DNA of 64,000 bases from Leisingera sp. ANG-M1 (GTDB lineage: Bacteria > Pseudomonadota > Alphaproteobacteria > Rhodobacterales > Rhodobacteraceae): assembly GCF_000813745.1 (NCBI RefSeq), contig NZ_JWLC01000006.1, forward strand, positions 186,001-250,000. Direction: 5' to 3'. Under the pieces are notes generated by a model. That model had not been told where the DNA came from and ran no database searches. It saw only the letters and a list, made by a program, of their open reading frames with translations. A program made the position numbers and the translations under genes. Positions 19,820 through 27,884 of this stretch are shown here, piece by piece; position 1 is the first letter of the stretch; each line of letters starts with the position of its first letter.

Positions 19820-20326
19820 TTAGTTGTCCAGGCTGTCCAGGTAAGCGATCAGGTTCACGCGGTCTTTCTGCTTCTTCAGACCGGAGAACGACATGGTGGT
19901 GCCCGAGGCGTAAGCCGACGGCTTGGCCAGGAAGGCATCCAGTTCTTCTGCGGTCCAGGCTTTGTCCGCCATGCCGGTCAGCGCGCCGGAGTAGCCGAAG
20001 CCCGGAGCGGCAGCGATGGTGCGGCCAACCACGCCATAGAGATACGGGCCGGTCGAGTTGGCGCCGTCTTCCAGCTTGTGGCAAGCGGAGCATTTCTTGA
20101 AAACCTTGGCGCCTTTGGCAACATCGGCAGAGGCCATCAGCTCTTCGAAGCTGACTTCCGGCTCATCACTTGCGGCTTCAGCCGAGGCGACTTCGATCAC
20201 ATAGGCGGCCTCACCATGGCTGTCGACGTGATACAGGCCCTCTGCGGCCCATTTGCCCAGCAGGAGAACCAGGAACGCGCCGCAGACGCCTGCGGTCGCT
20301 TTGGTAAGGGTCATTGTGTCAAACAT
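19820..20326 (-). CDS. membrane-anchored cytochrome c (cytochrome cy / c552 type)
   Basis: 168 residues from ATG at 20326; MFDTMTLTKA is the family start as I recall it, and an in-frame ATG at 20341 would add five residues. An uncleaved anchor helix (GVCGAFLVLLLGKWAAEGLYH) is followed by an acidic linker. A class I cytochrome c domain has CSACH, GPYLYGVVGR and the axial-methionine region GTTMSF. It carries electrons from bc1 to terminal oxidases at the membrane, a natural donor for the cbb3 oxidase. Divergent from pheA. Confidence 0.9.
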   Translation of the reverse strand: MFDTMTLTKATAGVCGAFLVLLLGKWAAEGLYHVDSHGEAAYVIEVASAEAASDEPEVSFEELMASADVAKGAKVFKKCSACHKLEDGANSTGPYLYGVVGRTIAAAPGFGYSGALTGMADKAWTAEELDAFLAKPSAYASGTTMSFSGLKKQKDRVNLIAYLDSLDN

Positions 20327-20446
20327 GAATCGCGGGTCCATTTAGCTGTCTGACCGGCTGTCTAAGGCTTCCCCTCTCAAGTGGCAAGGTATAGACAGCG
20401 CGACGAAACGCCCAATTGTTGAAGTTTTGCACCGGGAACACACCTC

Positions 20447-21280
20447 ATGACCCGCAAGATCGCCATTCAGGGGGAGCTGGGCTCCTACAGCCACGAGGCC
20501 TGCCGCAACGCCCGCCACGACATGGAAGTGCTGCCCTGCCGCACTTTCGAGGATGCGATAGCAGCGGTAAAGAGCGGTGCAGCCGATCAGGCAATGCTGC
20601 CGGTGGAGAACTCCACCTACGGCCGGGTCGCCGATATCCACCGCCTTTTGCCGCACAGCGGGCTGCATATCGTCGACGAGGCCTTTGTGCGAGTGCACAT
20701 CAATGTGCTGGGGGTTCCGGGCGCCAAGCTAGAGGATATCCGCGAGGCAAAATCGCACCTGGTGCTGCTGCCGCAATGCGGCACCTTCCTGCGCGAGCAC
20801 AGCATCACCGGCCGGGTCAGCCCTGACAACGCGCGGGCGGCGCGCGATGTGGCCGATGCAGGCGACAAACATGTGGCGGCGCTGGCCAGCGAGCTGGCAG
20901 GCGAGATCTACGGGCTGGAGGTTCTGGCCCGCCATATCGAGGACAACGGCGACAACACCACCCGCTTCCTGATCATGTCGCCGGAGCCGGACTACCGCCG
21001 CCGCGGCGCCCATAACATGATCACCAGTTTCGTGTTCCAGGTGCGCAACATCCCGGCGGCCCTCTATAAGGCGATGGGCGGCTTTGCCACAAATGGCATC
21101 AACATGACCAAGCTGGAAAGCTATATGGTGGACGGCTCCTTCACCGCCACGCAGTTCTACGCCGATATCGACGGCCATCCGGACGATCCGCATGTGCAGC
21201 TGGCAATGGACGAGTTGAGCTATTTCACCACCAATGTGGAGATCCTGGGGGTCTATCCGGCGGATAACGGACGGTTCTGA
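20447..21280 (+). CDS. pheA: prephenate dehydratase
   Basis: 277 residues. Converts prephenate to phenylpyruvate in phenylalanine synthesis. The PDT domain spans 1 to about 185, with ENSTYG at 54-59 and the catalytic TTRF at 171-174. A C-terminal ACT domain (about 190-270) binds phenylalanine for feedback control; its usual ESRP appears here as ESYM. No chorismate mutase domain is fused, so this is the monofunctional form. A shared 3' repeat element follows 12 nt after the stop. Confidence 0.95.
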   Translation: MTRKIAIQGELGSYSHEACRNARHDMEVLPCRTFEDAIAAVKSGAADQAMLPVENSTYGRVADIHRLLPHSGLHIVDEAFVRVHINVLGVPGAKLEDIREAKSHLVLLPQCGTFLREHSITGRVSPDNARAARDVADAGDKHVAALASELAGEIYGLEVLARHIEDNGDNTTRFLIMSPEPDYRRRGAHNMITSFVFQVRNIPAALYKAMGGFATNGINMTKLESYMVDGSFTATQFYADIDGHPDDPHVQLAMDELSYFTTNVEILGVYPADNGRF

Positions 21281-21292
21281 ACTGGTTTTTCC

Positions 21293-21360
21293 GGCAGGGG
21301 CATTGCCCCTCTTGGCCTCACGGCCAATTCATCCCAGGATACTTCGAACCAGAAAAAAAC
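21293..21360 (+). repeat. 3'-flanking double-hairpin element, copy 1
   Basis: A GGGGC/GCCCC hairpin followed by a TTGGCC/GGCCAA hairpin, then a conserved tail (AATTCATCCCAGGATACTTC, then GAACCAGAAA). Near-identical elements occur at 25344-25410 and 39464-39530, each just after a plus-strand stop codon and in the same orientation as that gene. This one follows pheA. Confidence 0.75.
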
Positions 21361-21367
21361 AGTACCC

Positions 21368-21455
21368 CGCCGCGCACCAGCGCGGCGCCGGGCCCAACGG
21401 CAAGGGTGCAATCTTTGATTGCGCCAGAGGCGGCGGGAGAACTCCCGTTGCTATT
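21368..21455. repeat. palindromic intergenic repeat, family B copy 1
   Basis: Stem CGCCGCGC (21368-21375) / GCGCGGCG (21380-21387) with loop ACCA, followed by CCGGGCCCAAC, a second small hairpin around 21404-21430 and GGCGGGAG. The same stem and tail recur at 35331 and 63361. Confidence 0.7.
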
Positions 21456-21480
21456 CACATGCGATGCGGGGGGGGCAAGT

Positions 21481-21574
21481 GAGAGGCTGGACATCGACCC
21501 AAGCGGGGCTCGTTGTGGCTGCTTCCTTCCGGACCTGACCAGGTTGGCGAGGCGCCTGCCCGCGCCAACCTCTC
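21481..21574 (-). ncRNA. ffs: signal recognition particle RNA (4.5S type)
   Basis: On the minus strand the apical SRP domain CAGGTCAGGTCCGGAAGGAA is present, followed by GCAGCC: the invariant Ffh-binding loop and GGAA tetraloop of 4.5S RNA. The termini GAGAGG and CCTCTC (21569-21574 and 21481-21486) pair to close a roughly 94-nt hairpin. The ends are set by this pairing and could be off by a few bases. It acts with Ffh and FtsY in cotranslational membrane targeting. Confidence 0.92.
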
Positions 21575-21582
21575 GATTCCCC

Positions 21583-21610
21583 GTATAAGCACAGGTGCCG
21601 GGAATGGCAA
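21583..21610 (-). promoter_or_regulatory. sigma-70-like promoter of the SRP RNA
   Basis: On the minus strand, TTGCCA (21605-21610) is separated by 16 nt from TTATAC (21583-21588). This places transcription start near 21576, just before the closing stem of the SRP RNA. Confidence 0.6.
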
Positions 21611-21626
21611 TAGCCCCGGCTGCCGC

Positions 21627-23483
21627 TCAGAGCTTCAGATCCAGATGCAGGAAACCGCCACTGTTCAACCCGCGCAGCTCCACAAGCCCTGCCGGCAGTT
21701 CCTCCAGAAACCCCGCTGCGCCCGGACCGGTCACAGCAACTGCACGTGTTCCGGGCAACGGCGCCAAACGCCAGGGGTACGGCGCTTCCGCCAGCGGGTC
21801 CGCTGGAAGCCGGCCGGCGATATAGTCGCGCACCGCACCGCGGATCCGCATCGGCGGCAGCGGCAGCTGCTCAGCTTCCCGAAGCATCCGAAAGCTGCCC
21901 CCGCCGCTGACCCGGTAGCTGTTGGCTGCAACTGCGAAACGCTGCGTCGGCCCAACCGGCTGCCCGTTCCAGGACAGCCCTAGAATCCGCTGCGCCTCCG
22001 GATTGATCCGTTCCCCTGCAGCGGAAAACCGCGCCGGCTGGGAGACGTCGATCCGGTAGCTCAGCCCGAACACCACATCGAAATTGTGCCCCGCCCGCTG
22101 CGGGTCGACCAAAGGCTGGCCCGCACTGCCCGGCTCCACCTGACTGAACAGGCCGGCCGACATTTCCAGCCAGTCCTGCAATTGGGTGCCGCTCACCGTT
22201 ACAACCCGCAGCTCGTTCGGAAAAATCTGCAAATCTGCGATGTTGCGGGCCGAAAGCTTTCCTGCGGCGATCTCGGTATAGAATTGCGGCCCCGAACGGC
22301 CGCCGAACTTGCAGGGTGCAACGGCCGACAACAGCGGCAAACCCTCCGCGGCGGTGCCCGGCAGCAGCGGCCGCACCGCTGCTGCCTGTGCGCTGCCGAC
22401 CAGCGACAGGCCGCGGTCCGGTGCAAAGAAAGTAAAATAGGAGTGCATTGCCACCGAGCTGTAGCCCGCAGGCTGGCGCATCCGCTCCAGTGTCCGCGCG
22501 TGATCTGCAGCCAGCGCCCTCGCAAAGCCGGGCGCCTCCGGCACTAGAGGCACCGCCGCGCCATCCGGCGCCTTTTGCGCCACCGGCAGCACGCCGGCGC
22601 TGCCGCCCGCGGCACGCCAGCCCGCAGAGCCGTATTCCAGATCCAGGCTGATCACACCAAGGTGCGAGCCATGCGCGCCCGGCATCACCACCGGCTTGTC
22701 GAACGCATGCGACTTATCCGGCAGCGTCAGATGCGTGTGGCCGGCAACCACCGCATCAATCTCCGCAATCTGCGCCAGCGGCTCCAGTGCGTTTTCGCTG
22801 AGATCCGCACCGGATTTGACTGCCAGGCCGGTATGAGCCAGCGCAAGCACCAGGTCGCAGCCGTCTTCTTTCAGCCTGCGGGCAAGCACCGCCGCGGTCT
22901 CGGCAATCCCGTCGGCCGCCAGCTGCGCCTGCAGCTCCGCACCGCACCAGGCCAGCGTCTGCGGCGGCAGAACCGATACCAGCCCGATCCGCACCGGTGG
23001 CAGCTCCGGGCAGCCCGGAACCTGCCTCTCCAGCACAGCCAAAGGCGCAAACGGCAATGCCAATCCCGGCTGCAACGCCGTCAGATTTGAGCACAGCACC
23101 GGGCAGTCCACATCCTTCAGGATCCCCGCCAGCGCCTCCAGCCCGAAATCAAAATCATGATTGCCAAGCCCGGCCGCGTCATACTCAAGCTCCTGAAAGG
23201 CACGCGCCAGAGGATGCGGCCCCTCCGCGCCGGGGATGATGTCGCCCAGCGGCGAGCCCTGAAACCCGTCGCCGTTGTCCACCAGGATGCAAGCAGCCCC
23301 CTCCCGCGCCGCCGCTTCCCGTTCGCGTGCGATCAGGCTAGCCACCCGGGACAGCCCGATAGCCGGGTCCGGCCGGTCTGCGTAATAGTCATGGCTCAGC
23401 AGATTGCAGTGCAGGTCCGTGGTCGCCAGCACGCGCAGCACCCCGGAAACCCGGGGCTCTGGAGCTTCCGCCCCGCCTGTCAT
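21627..23483 (-). CDS. cpdB: bifunctional 2',3'-cyclic-nucleotide phosphodiesterase/3'-nucleotidase-like
   Basis: 618 residues from ATG at 23483, the first in-frame ATG; the Shine-Dalgarno is poor. The N-terminal calcineurin-like metallophosphatase domain has TTDLHCNLLSHDYY, DNGDGFQGSPLGD, GLGNHDFDFG and AGHTHLTLP. The C-terminal 5'-nucleotidase domain covers roughly the last 250 residues (PVGPTQRFAVAANSYRVSGGG). No signal peptide is obvious from this start, odd for a CpdB-type periplasmic enzyme, so the start may be wrong or the protein may be cytoplasmic. Role: nucleotide phosphate scavenging. Confidence 0.82.
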   Translation of the reverse strand: MTGGAEAPEPRVSGVLRVLATTDLHCNLLSHDYYADRPDPAIGLSRVASLIAREREAAAREGAACILVDNGDGFQGSPLGDIIPGAEGPHPLARAFQELEYDAAGLGNHDFDFGLEALAGILKDVDCPVLCSNLTALQPGLALPFAPLAVLERQVPGCPELPPVRIGLVSVLPPQTLAWCGAELQAQLAADGIAETAAVLARRLKEDGCDLVLALAHTGLAVKSGADLSENALEPLAQIAEIDAVVAGHTHLTLPDKSHAFDKPVVMPGAHGSHLGVISLDLEYGSAGWRAAGGSAGVLPVAQKAPDGAAVPLVPEAPGFARALAADHARTLERMRQPAGYSSVAMHSYFTFFAPDRGLSLVGSAQAAAVRPLLPGTAAEGLPLLSAVAPCKFGGRSGPQFYTEIAAGKLSARNIADLQIFPNELRVVTVSGTQLQDWLEMSAGLFSQVEPGSAGQPLVDPQRAGHNFDVVFGLSYRIDVSQPARFSAAGERINPEAQRILGLSWNGQPVGPTQRFAVAANSYRVSGGGSFRMLREAEQLPLPPMRIRGAVRDYIAGRLPADPLAEAPYPWRLAPLPGTRAVAVTGPGAAGFLEELPAGLVELRGLNSGGFLHLDLKL

Positions 23484-23818
23484 GTCCGAATTTCTGCTGA
23501 CACCGCCTGCCGCCGCTCCTTCCAGCGCCGTTTGGCGCCGTTCTTGGTTTGCCGCTATTTGAATCAGCGTTTTAACGATTTGCAAAGAAACCTTTTTGCA
23601 GCATTTGAAATTTTATTAACGCGGCGGCAGCCGGGCCGCATTCCGGCCCTGTTCCGCAGGAAAATGACGCAAACCGGGCGAAGCAGGTGTGGCGGTGCAG
23701 TGACAGGCAAGCTCGGATCACCGGCAATTACTGGCAACCCTGCCAACGCACTGGCATGGAGAAACCTAGCCCGTCCGTTGAACGCAACCAAGCCGCCGCC
23801 AGCCAAAGGAGAGCTGCC

Positions 23819-24805
23819 ATGAAACACGCAGAACAGGTCACTTTCGGCGGCGGCGGCGGGCTGGAACGGGCGGCGCATATGCGCGGCGACCCGGAAGCCC
23901 TGACTGCAGCCTGGGCGGACTGCCGGGCGCAGGTGCTGCTGATGTGGCGCGGCAAGCCGCTGACGGTGCGGGAGGCCGGCGCGGATCTGCCCGGCGGGCT
24001 GGCCTGGACGGCGCCCGCCCATGCGCTGGCCGCCAGCCGTCAGGACGAAGCTCTGTTCCTGGGCCTGGCTCCCGGCGGCACGCCCTGCTTTGCCTGCGAC
24101 CTCAGCGATTGGCAGCCTGATGGGCTGGATCAGGATGCGCTCAACAGCTTTGCCGATGCCAGCGAACAGCAGCACCCCGATCTGCCGCCGGCCCATGTCT
24201 TTGCCGAGCTGCGCCGGGTGATGACCCGGCTGACGCCGCTGGAAGCAGAACTGGCCGCCACCGCCAAGGCGCTTTTGTCCTGGCACCGCAGCCACCGGTT
24301 CTGTGCCAGCTGCGGCGAACCCAGCAACCTGGCGCAGGCAGGCTGGCAGCGGCTCTGCCCGTCGTGCAAAACACCGCATTTCCCGCGCACGGACCCGGTG
24401 GTGATCATGCTGATCACTCACGGCGATTCGGTGCTGATGGGCCGCTCTCCCGGCTGGCCCGAAGGCATGTACTCCTTACTGGCAGGGTTTGTGGAGCCAG
24501 GCGAGACCCTGGAAGCCGCGGTGCGCCGGGAAACTTTTGAGGAAACCGGCGTGCGGGTGGGCCCGGTCAGCTACCTGTCCTCGCAGCCCTGGGCCTTCCC
24601 GATGTCGCTGATGTTCGGCTGCGCAGGCGAAGCGGTGAGCCAGGACATCACCATTGATCCGAATGAAATCGAAGACGCGCTTTGGGTCAGCCGCCAGGAG
24701 ATGATGACGGTCTTTGCCGGCGGGCATCCGGTTCTGAAGCCGGCGCGAAAAGGCGCAATTGCACATTTTCTGCTCAAGAACTGGCTTGCGGACACGCTGG
24801 ACTAA
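23819..24805 (+). CDS. nudC: NAD+ diphosphatase (Nudix hydrolase)
   Basis: 328 residues from ATG at 23819 (AAAGGAG upstream). A four-cysteine zinc ribbon C162-x2-C165...C180-x2-C183 precedes the Nudix box (GFVEPGETLEAAVRRETFEE, then TGV). The NudC-specific SQPWAFPMSLM follows, the motif that distinguishes NADH pyrophosphatases from other Nudix enzymes. It hydrolyses NAD(H) to NMN(H) and AMP and can decap NAD-RNA. The next gene starts 58 nt downstream in the same direction. Confidence 0.93.
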   Translation: MKHAEQVTFGGGGGLERAAHMRGDPEALTAAWADCRAQVLLMWRGKPLTVREAGADLPGGLAWTAPAHALAASRQDEALFLGLAPGGTPCFACDLSDWQPDGLDQDALNSFADASEQQHPDLPPAHVFAELRRVMTRLTPLEAELAATAKALLSWHRSHRFCASCGEPSNLAQAGWQRLCPSCKTPHFPRTDPVVIMLITHGDSVLMGRSPGWPEGMYSLLAGFVEPGETLEAAVRRETFEETGVRVGPVSYLSSQPWAFPMSLMFGCAGEAVSQDITIDPNEIEDALWVSRQEMMTVFAGGHPVLKPARKGAIAHFLLKNWLADTLD

Positions 24806-24863
24806 GGCGCATATTCGCCGCAACCGGCGCAGCACCTAGACCGCACAACCAAGACAGGCAAGC

Positions 24864-25331
24864 ATGGAATTCCAGAGCAAAGAAGACATTGAAGCCCCGA
24901 TTGCCGAAGTATTCGGCGTGGTTAGCGATTTTGAGCTGCTGGAACGCTCTGCCCTGCGGCGCGGCATCGAAGTGCAGCGCGCCGGCGATATTGCGCACCC
25001 GGAAAACGGCTTGGTCTGGGACTTCAAATTCCGGTTCCGCGGCAAGGCGCGCGACATTCGCCTGACCTTGGATTCCATTACGCCGGTCACCGGGCTGAGC
25101 CTGACTGGAGGCGGCAGCGGTATTGACGGCCGACTGAACATCGAACTGCTGGCCCTGTCGCCGCAGCGCACCCGCATGTCGGTCCGGCTGAAACTCTCAC
25201 CCACCACCCTGACCGGCCGTCTGCTGGTGCAGTCGCTGAAGCTTGCCCGCAGCAATCTCACCCGCCGCTTCAAGCTGCGCCTGGCCGAGTATGCGCGGGT
25301 TACCGAGGAACGGCTGAACCGCAGCGCGTGA
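24864..25331 (+). CDS. SRPBCC (START-like) family protein
   Basis: 155 residues. Begins MEFQSKEDIEAPIAEVFGVVSDFELLERSALRRGIEV, the polyketide-cyclase/SRPBCC N-terminal strand-helix pattern, with alternating strands to the end and a C-terminal helix (RRFKLRLAEYARVTEERLNR). The fold makes a hydrophobic ligand pocket; no ligand can be assigned. Same direction as nudC and possibly cotranscribed. The 3'-flanking element copy 2 begins 12 nt after the stop. Confidence 0.75.
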   Translation: MEFQSKEDIEAPIAEVFGVVSDFELLERSALRRGIEVQRAGDIAHPENGLVWDFKFRFRGKARDIRLTLDSITPVTGLSLTGGGSGIDGRLNIELLALSPQRTRMSVRLKLSPTTLTGRLLVQSLKLARSNLTRRFKLRLAEYARVTEERLNRSA

Positions 25332-25343
25332 CGCGGCCTCCCG

Positions 25344-25410
25344 GGCAGGGGCGCTGCCCCTCTTGGCCTAACAGCCAATTCACCCCGGAGTATTTCAGAC
25401 CAGAAAGAAG
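25344..25410 (+). repeat. 3'-flanking double-hairpin element, copy 2
   Basis: GGCAGGGGCGCTGCCCC and TTGGCC.../GCCAA hairpins followed by ATTCACCCCGGAGTATTTC and ACCAGAAAGAAG. It follows the SRPBCC gene and is the best consensus copy of the family at 21293 and 39464. Confidence 0.78.
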
Positions 25411-25454
25411 CCCGGCAGGCATTGCACACCGGCCCCTGCGGTCCGGAAGCCCGG

Positions 25455-26336
25455 TTATTCCTTTTGCGGCACCAGCTGCGGCCAAAGCGCGGCATTGCTG
25501 CGGGTAAAGGCGCCGAGGTGGCCTATGGCTTTCAGGCCGTACGCCTGCGGATCCAGAATTATGCGCTCCTGCGGCACATCGCCAAAGACCCTGCCCAGCT
25601 GCCAGACCGCAGCGGGCGGTACAACATCGTCATCCGCTGCAGCAAACAGGCTTACGGGAATACCCGCCGCCTCCCATCGCGGCTGCGGCAGCTCCTGCCT
25701 GGTCTCCGGCAAATAGCTGCCGCGGGTGGTGCACCAACGGCGCCACTGCCAATAGACTCCGGCAGGCAGGTCTGCTCCGAACCCAACCGCGCGCCCGGGC
25801 AGATAGCCCAGGGCGCGGACCAGCGGCGGCACATGGCCGAACCAGAAAGCCAGCGCCAGCGCGCGGTAGGGCCAGGGGTGATCGTGGTGGTGCACCAAGC
25901 CGCCCGCAACCACGATCATGCGGGCGACGTCCTCTAGGCCATCCTGCAGGGGCATCAGCATCGCCCCCAGCGAATGGCCGATAACCCACAGCGGCACTCC
26001 CGCATAGTGCCGCCGCATTTCGTCCCGGGCGGCGGGCTGATCCGCCAGCGCCCAATCGGCCATCGTTGCTTTTGACCGGCGCGGATGACCCTGCGCCGAG
26101 GCGCCGAAATCCCGGTAGTCATAGGTGAGGCAGGCCACCTGCCGCTCCGCCACCAGCCAGCGCGCGAAATGCCGGTAATAGCGCTGCGGCACCCCGGTGG
26201 CCCCGTTCAGCACCACGGCTGCCCGCGGCCGGCTTGCCGGCTGGTAAAGCCGTCCTGCCAGCACAGAGTCCCCGGAGGGAAACCGCAGCTCCTGCTCACG
26301 CACTGCCGCTGACTGATCTGCGCTGCTGTCCAGCAT
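25455..26336 (-). CDS. alpha/beta hydrolase
   Basis: 293 residues, ATG at 26336 with AGGAGG 5 nt upstream. The nucleophile elbow is GHSLGA (S122). Acid (AAADDDVVPP) and histidine (IGHLGAF) candidates sit near the C-terminus in the right order. An N-terminal ATGVPQRYYRHFARWL block is seen in 'serine aminopeptidase S33-like' hydrolases. Divergent from a TetR gene with two operator-like repeats right upstream, so it is probably repressed by that TetR until an unknown ligand is present. Confidence 0.8.
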   Translation of the reverse strand: MLDSSADQSAAVREQELRFPSGDSVLAGRLYQPASRPRAAVVLNGATGVPQRYYRHFARWLVAERQVACLTYDYRDFGASAQGHPRRSKATMADWALADQPAARDEMRRHYAGVPLWVIGHSLGAMLMPLQDGLEDVARMIVVAGGLVHHHDHPWPYRALALAFWFGHVPPLVRALGYLPGRAVGFGADLPAGVYWQWRRWCTTRGSYLPETRQELPQPRWEAAGIPVSLFAAADDDVVPPAAVWQLGRVFGDVPQERIILDPQAYGLKAIGHLGAFTRSNAALWPQLVPQKE

Positions 26337-26346
26337 TGCCGCCTCC

Positions 26347-26388
26347 TAGACCAATCGGTCCAATCGCATCACTGGACCAATCGGTCTA
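26347..26388. promoter_or_regulatory. tandem TetR operator-like sites
   Basis: GACCAATCGGTC occurs twice, at 26349-26360 and 26375-26386, exactly 26 bp apart. They are flanked by TA at the left of the first and right of the second (TAGACC...GGTCTA). The sites overlap the space between the divergent hydrolase (start 26336) and TetR gene (start 26408). Confidence 0.72.
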
Positions 26389-26407
26389 TTGCTGTCAAGC
26401 TGCCGCC

Positions 26408-27016
26408 ATGGATGACGTGACGACAGCCGGACCCGCGCCGGATCAGCCCCTCCCGACCCGCGACCGGCTGATTCTGGCCGCCGCCAGCCTGTTCCGCAAT
26501 AAGGGCTACAGCGGCACCGGGCTGGCCGAGCTTCTGGCCGAAGCCGGGGCACCCAAGGGCTCGCTCTACCACCACTTCCCAAACGGCAAATCCGACCTGG
26601 CGCTGGCGGCTGCCAATTGGGCCTCGGACCAGATGCTGCAGCTGATCGACGCTTCCTTCACCCCTGCCCCCAGGTTCCAGGAAGGCGCCAAGACGGTCTG
26701 CTACAAGCTGGCCAAGCTGTTTGACATGCAGGGAAAATGGAGCGGCTGCCCGGTCTCCGCGACGCTGTTCGAAGGGCCGGAAAACGAGGCCTTCCACCAG
26801 CATGCCGCGCTGCTGTTCGAAGGCTGGATCAGCGCCACGGTGGCACATGCACAGCGCTTGGGGCTGGCGGAGACCGAGGCCCAAGCGGCGGCGGAGAATT
26901 TCTACATCCTGCTGCAGGGCGGCTGGCAGCTGGCGCGGGTGCGGCGCGACTCGGATGTGATCCGGGCGCTGCACCTCCAGATATGCCCCCCGATGCAGCT
27001 GCAGAAAAACGATTGA
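26408..27016 (+). CDS. TetR/AcrR family regulator
   Basis: 202 residues from ATG at 26408. The HTH is DRLILAAASLFRNKGYSGTGLAELLAEAGAPKGSLYHHFPNGKSDL, in the YcdC/LmrA-like branch with the GSLYHHFPxGK recognition helix. The C-terminal ligand domain contains SGCPVSATLFE, typical of that branch. Expected to bind the tandem GACCAATCGGTC sites and control itself and the divergent hydrolase. The cobalamin riboswitch starts 7 nt after its stop codon. Confidence 0.9.
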   Translation: MDDVTTAGPAPDQPLPTRDRLILAAASLFRNKGYSGTGLAELLAEAGAPKGSLYHHFPNGKSDLALAAANWASDQMLQLIDASFTPAPRFQEGAKTVCYKLAKLFDMQGKWSGCPVSATLFEGPENEAFHQHAALLFEGWISATVAHAQRLGLAETEAQAAAENFYILLQGGWQLARVRRDSDVIRALHLQICPPMQLQKND

Positions 27017-27022
27017 CGACTC

Positions 27023-27236
27023 GGCAGGTGAACCGCTACCGCTTGTGGCGATGGTTCCCGTGCCACAGAATCTTGTGTCCGGGATGAAAAGGGAACACGG
27101 TGCGGCCTGCGCATATGCATGCCAACTCCGCGACTGCCCCCGCAACTGTAAGCGGCGAGCGACCCCGATAGAGCCACTGGCCCAAAAGGCCGGGAAGGAT
27201 CGGGAAAGCGACGACCCGCAAGTCAGGAGACCTGCC
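27023..27236 (+). promoter_or_regulatory. cobalamin riboswitch
   Basis: The outer stem GGCAGGT (27023-27029) pairs with ACCTGCC (27230-27236). The conserved core is present in order: AAAAGGGAACACGGTG, the B12 box region GACTGCCCCCGCAACTGTAA with GCGG, GCCACTGG...GGGAAGG, and GACGACCCGCAAGTCAGGAG. It precedes the DUF1636 gene by about 125 nt. Adenosylcobalamin binding should lower expression of that gene. No obvious intrinsic terminator, so control may be at translation. Confidence 0.92.
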
Positions 27237-27360
27237 ATCGGATATGAAACTCGAACCCGGGCGGGGCGTCCGGACAGGGTCTGATGGCACCGCGGGACTT
27301 CCGCAATTTCATCCGAACTCTTGTCCCCGAACCCCCGCACCACGCGCGGAGGGCGCAGAT

Positions 27361-27765
27361 ATGATTTGGACCGACCAAACGCATTTCTTTGCGGCAACGG
27401 ATTGCAAGCACCTGGGGCGTCCCTGCCCCGCGGCAGAGCGGATGATCGCCAAGCTGGCCGAGGCGATGACCAAGGCCAAACCGCTGACCCAGGAAGACTT
27501 TGAAATTACCGGTACCTCGGCCCTGGACGGCTGCCCGCGCAAATGCCCGGCGCAGTTCGTGGCCAGCCATGACCGGATCCGCCTCTATTGCGGCGTCGGA
27601 GAGGACGCTCCGCGCGAAGGCCTGGATCAGTTCGCCGATGCGATCTTAAACCGGGATGGAAAAGGCTTTGCGGCTGGTGCGCTGAAATCCCGCCCCTGCG
27701 CGCTGATGGAGGCGCTGCCGAAATCGGCGGAAGCGCGGCAGGCGGAACAGATGATGGCGCTGTAA
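27361..27765 (+). CDS. DUF1636 metal-binding (ferredoxin-like) protein
   Basis: 134 residues from ATG at 27361 with GGAGGG upstream. Cysteines are arranged as C-KHLGRP-C, DGCPRKCPAQF and LYCGVG, resembling thioredoxin-like [2Fe-2S] or metal-binding proteins of the DUF1636 family. Members usually sit in cobalamin or cobalt-transport loci. Here it is alone behind a cobalamin riboswitch, with no cob gene in the window. A link to B12 or cobalt metabolism is inferred; the biochemical function is unknown. Confidence 0.75.
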   Translation: MIWTDQTHFFAATDCKHLGRPCPAAERMIAKLAEAMTKAKPLTQEDFEITGTSALDGCPRKCPAQFVASHDRIRLYCGVGEDAPREGLDQFADAILNRDGKGFAAGALKSRPCALMEALPKSAEARQAEQMMAL

Positions 27766-27798
27766 GCTCAAAGCCGCGGAAACACCTGCATTCCACAG

Positions 27799-27851
27799 AG
27801 GGCAGCGCGCGACCCTGGACGGGTGCGTTAGCGCCCTCCCGTGGGGAGGGC
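27799..27851. repeat. dispersed repeat, intergenic copy
   Basis: Read on the minus strand: GCCCTCCCCACGGGAGGGCG, then CTAACGCACCC and CCAGGGTCGCGCGCTGCCC. It closely matches a segment inside the CPBP protease gene (47301-47359). It includes a CCCTCCC/GGGAGGG-type hairpin and lies between the convergent DUF1636 and phosphatase genes. Confidence 0.6.
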
Positions 27852-27884
27852 CTGGCGATGACAGAAAAGTTAGCGCCTGGCTTT

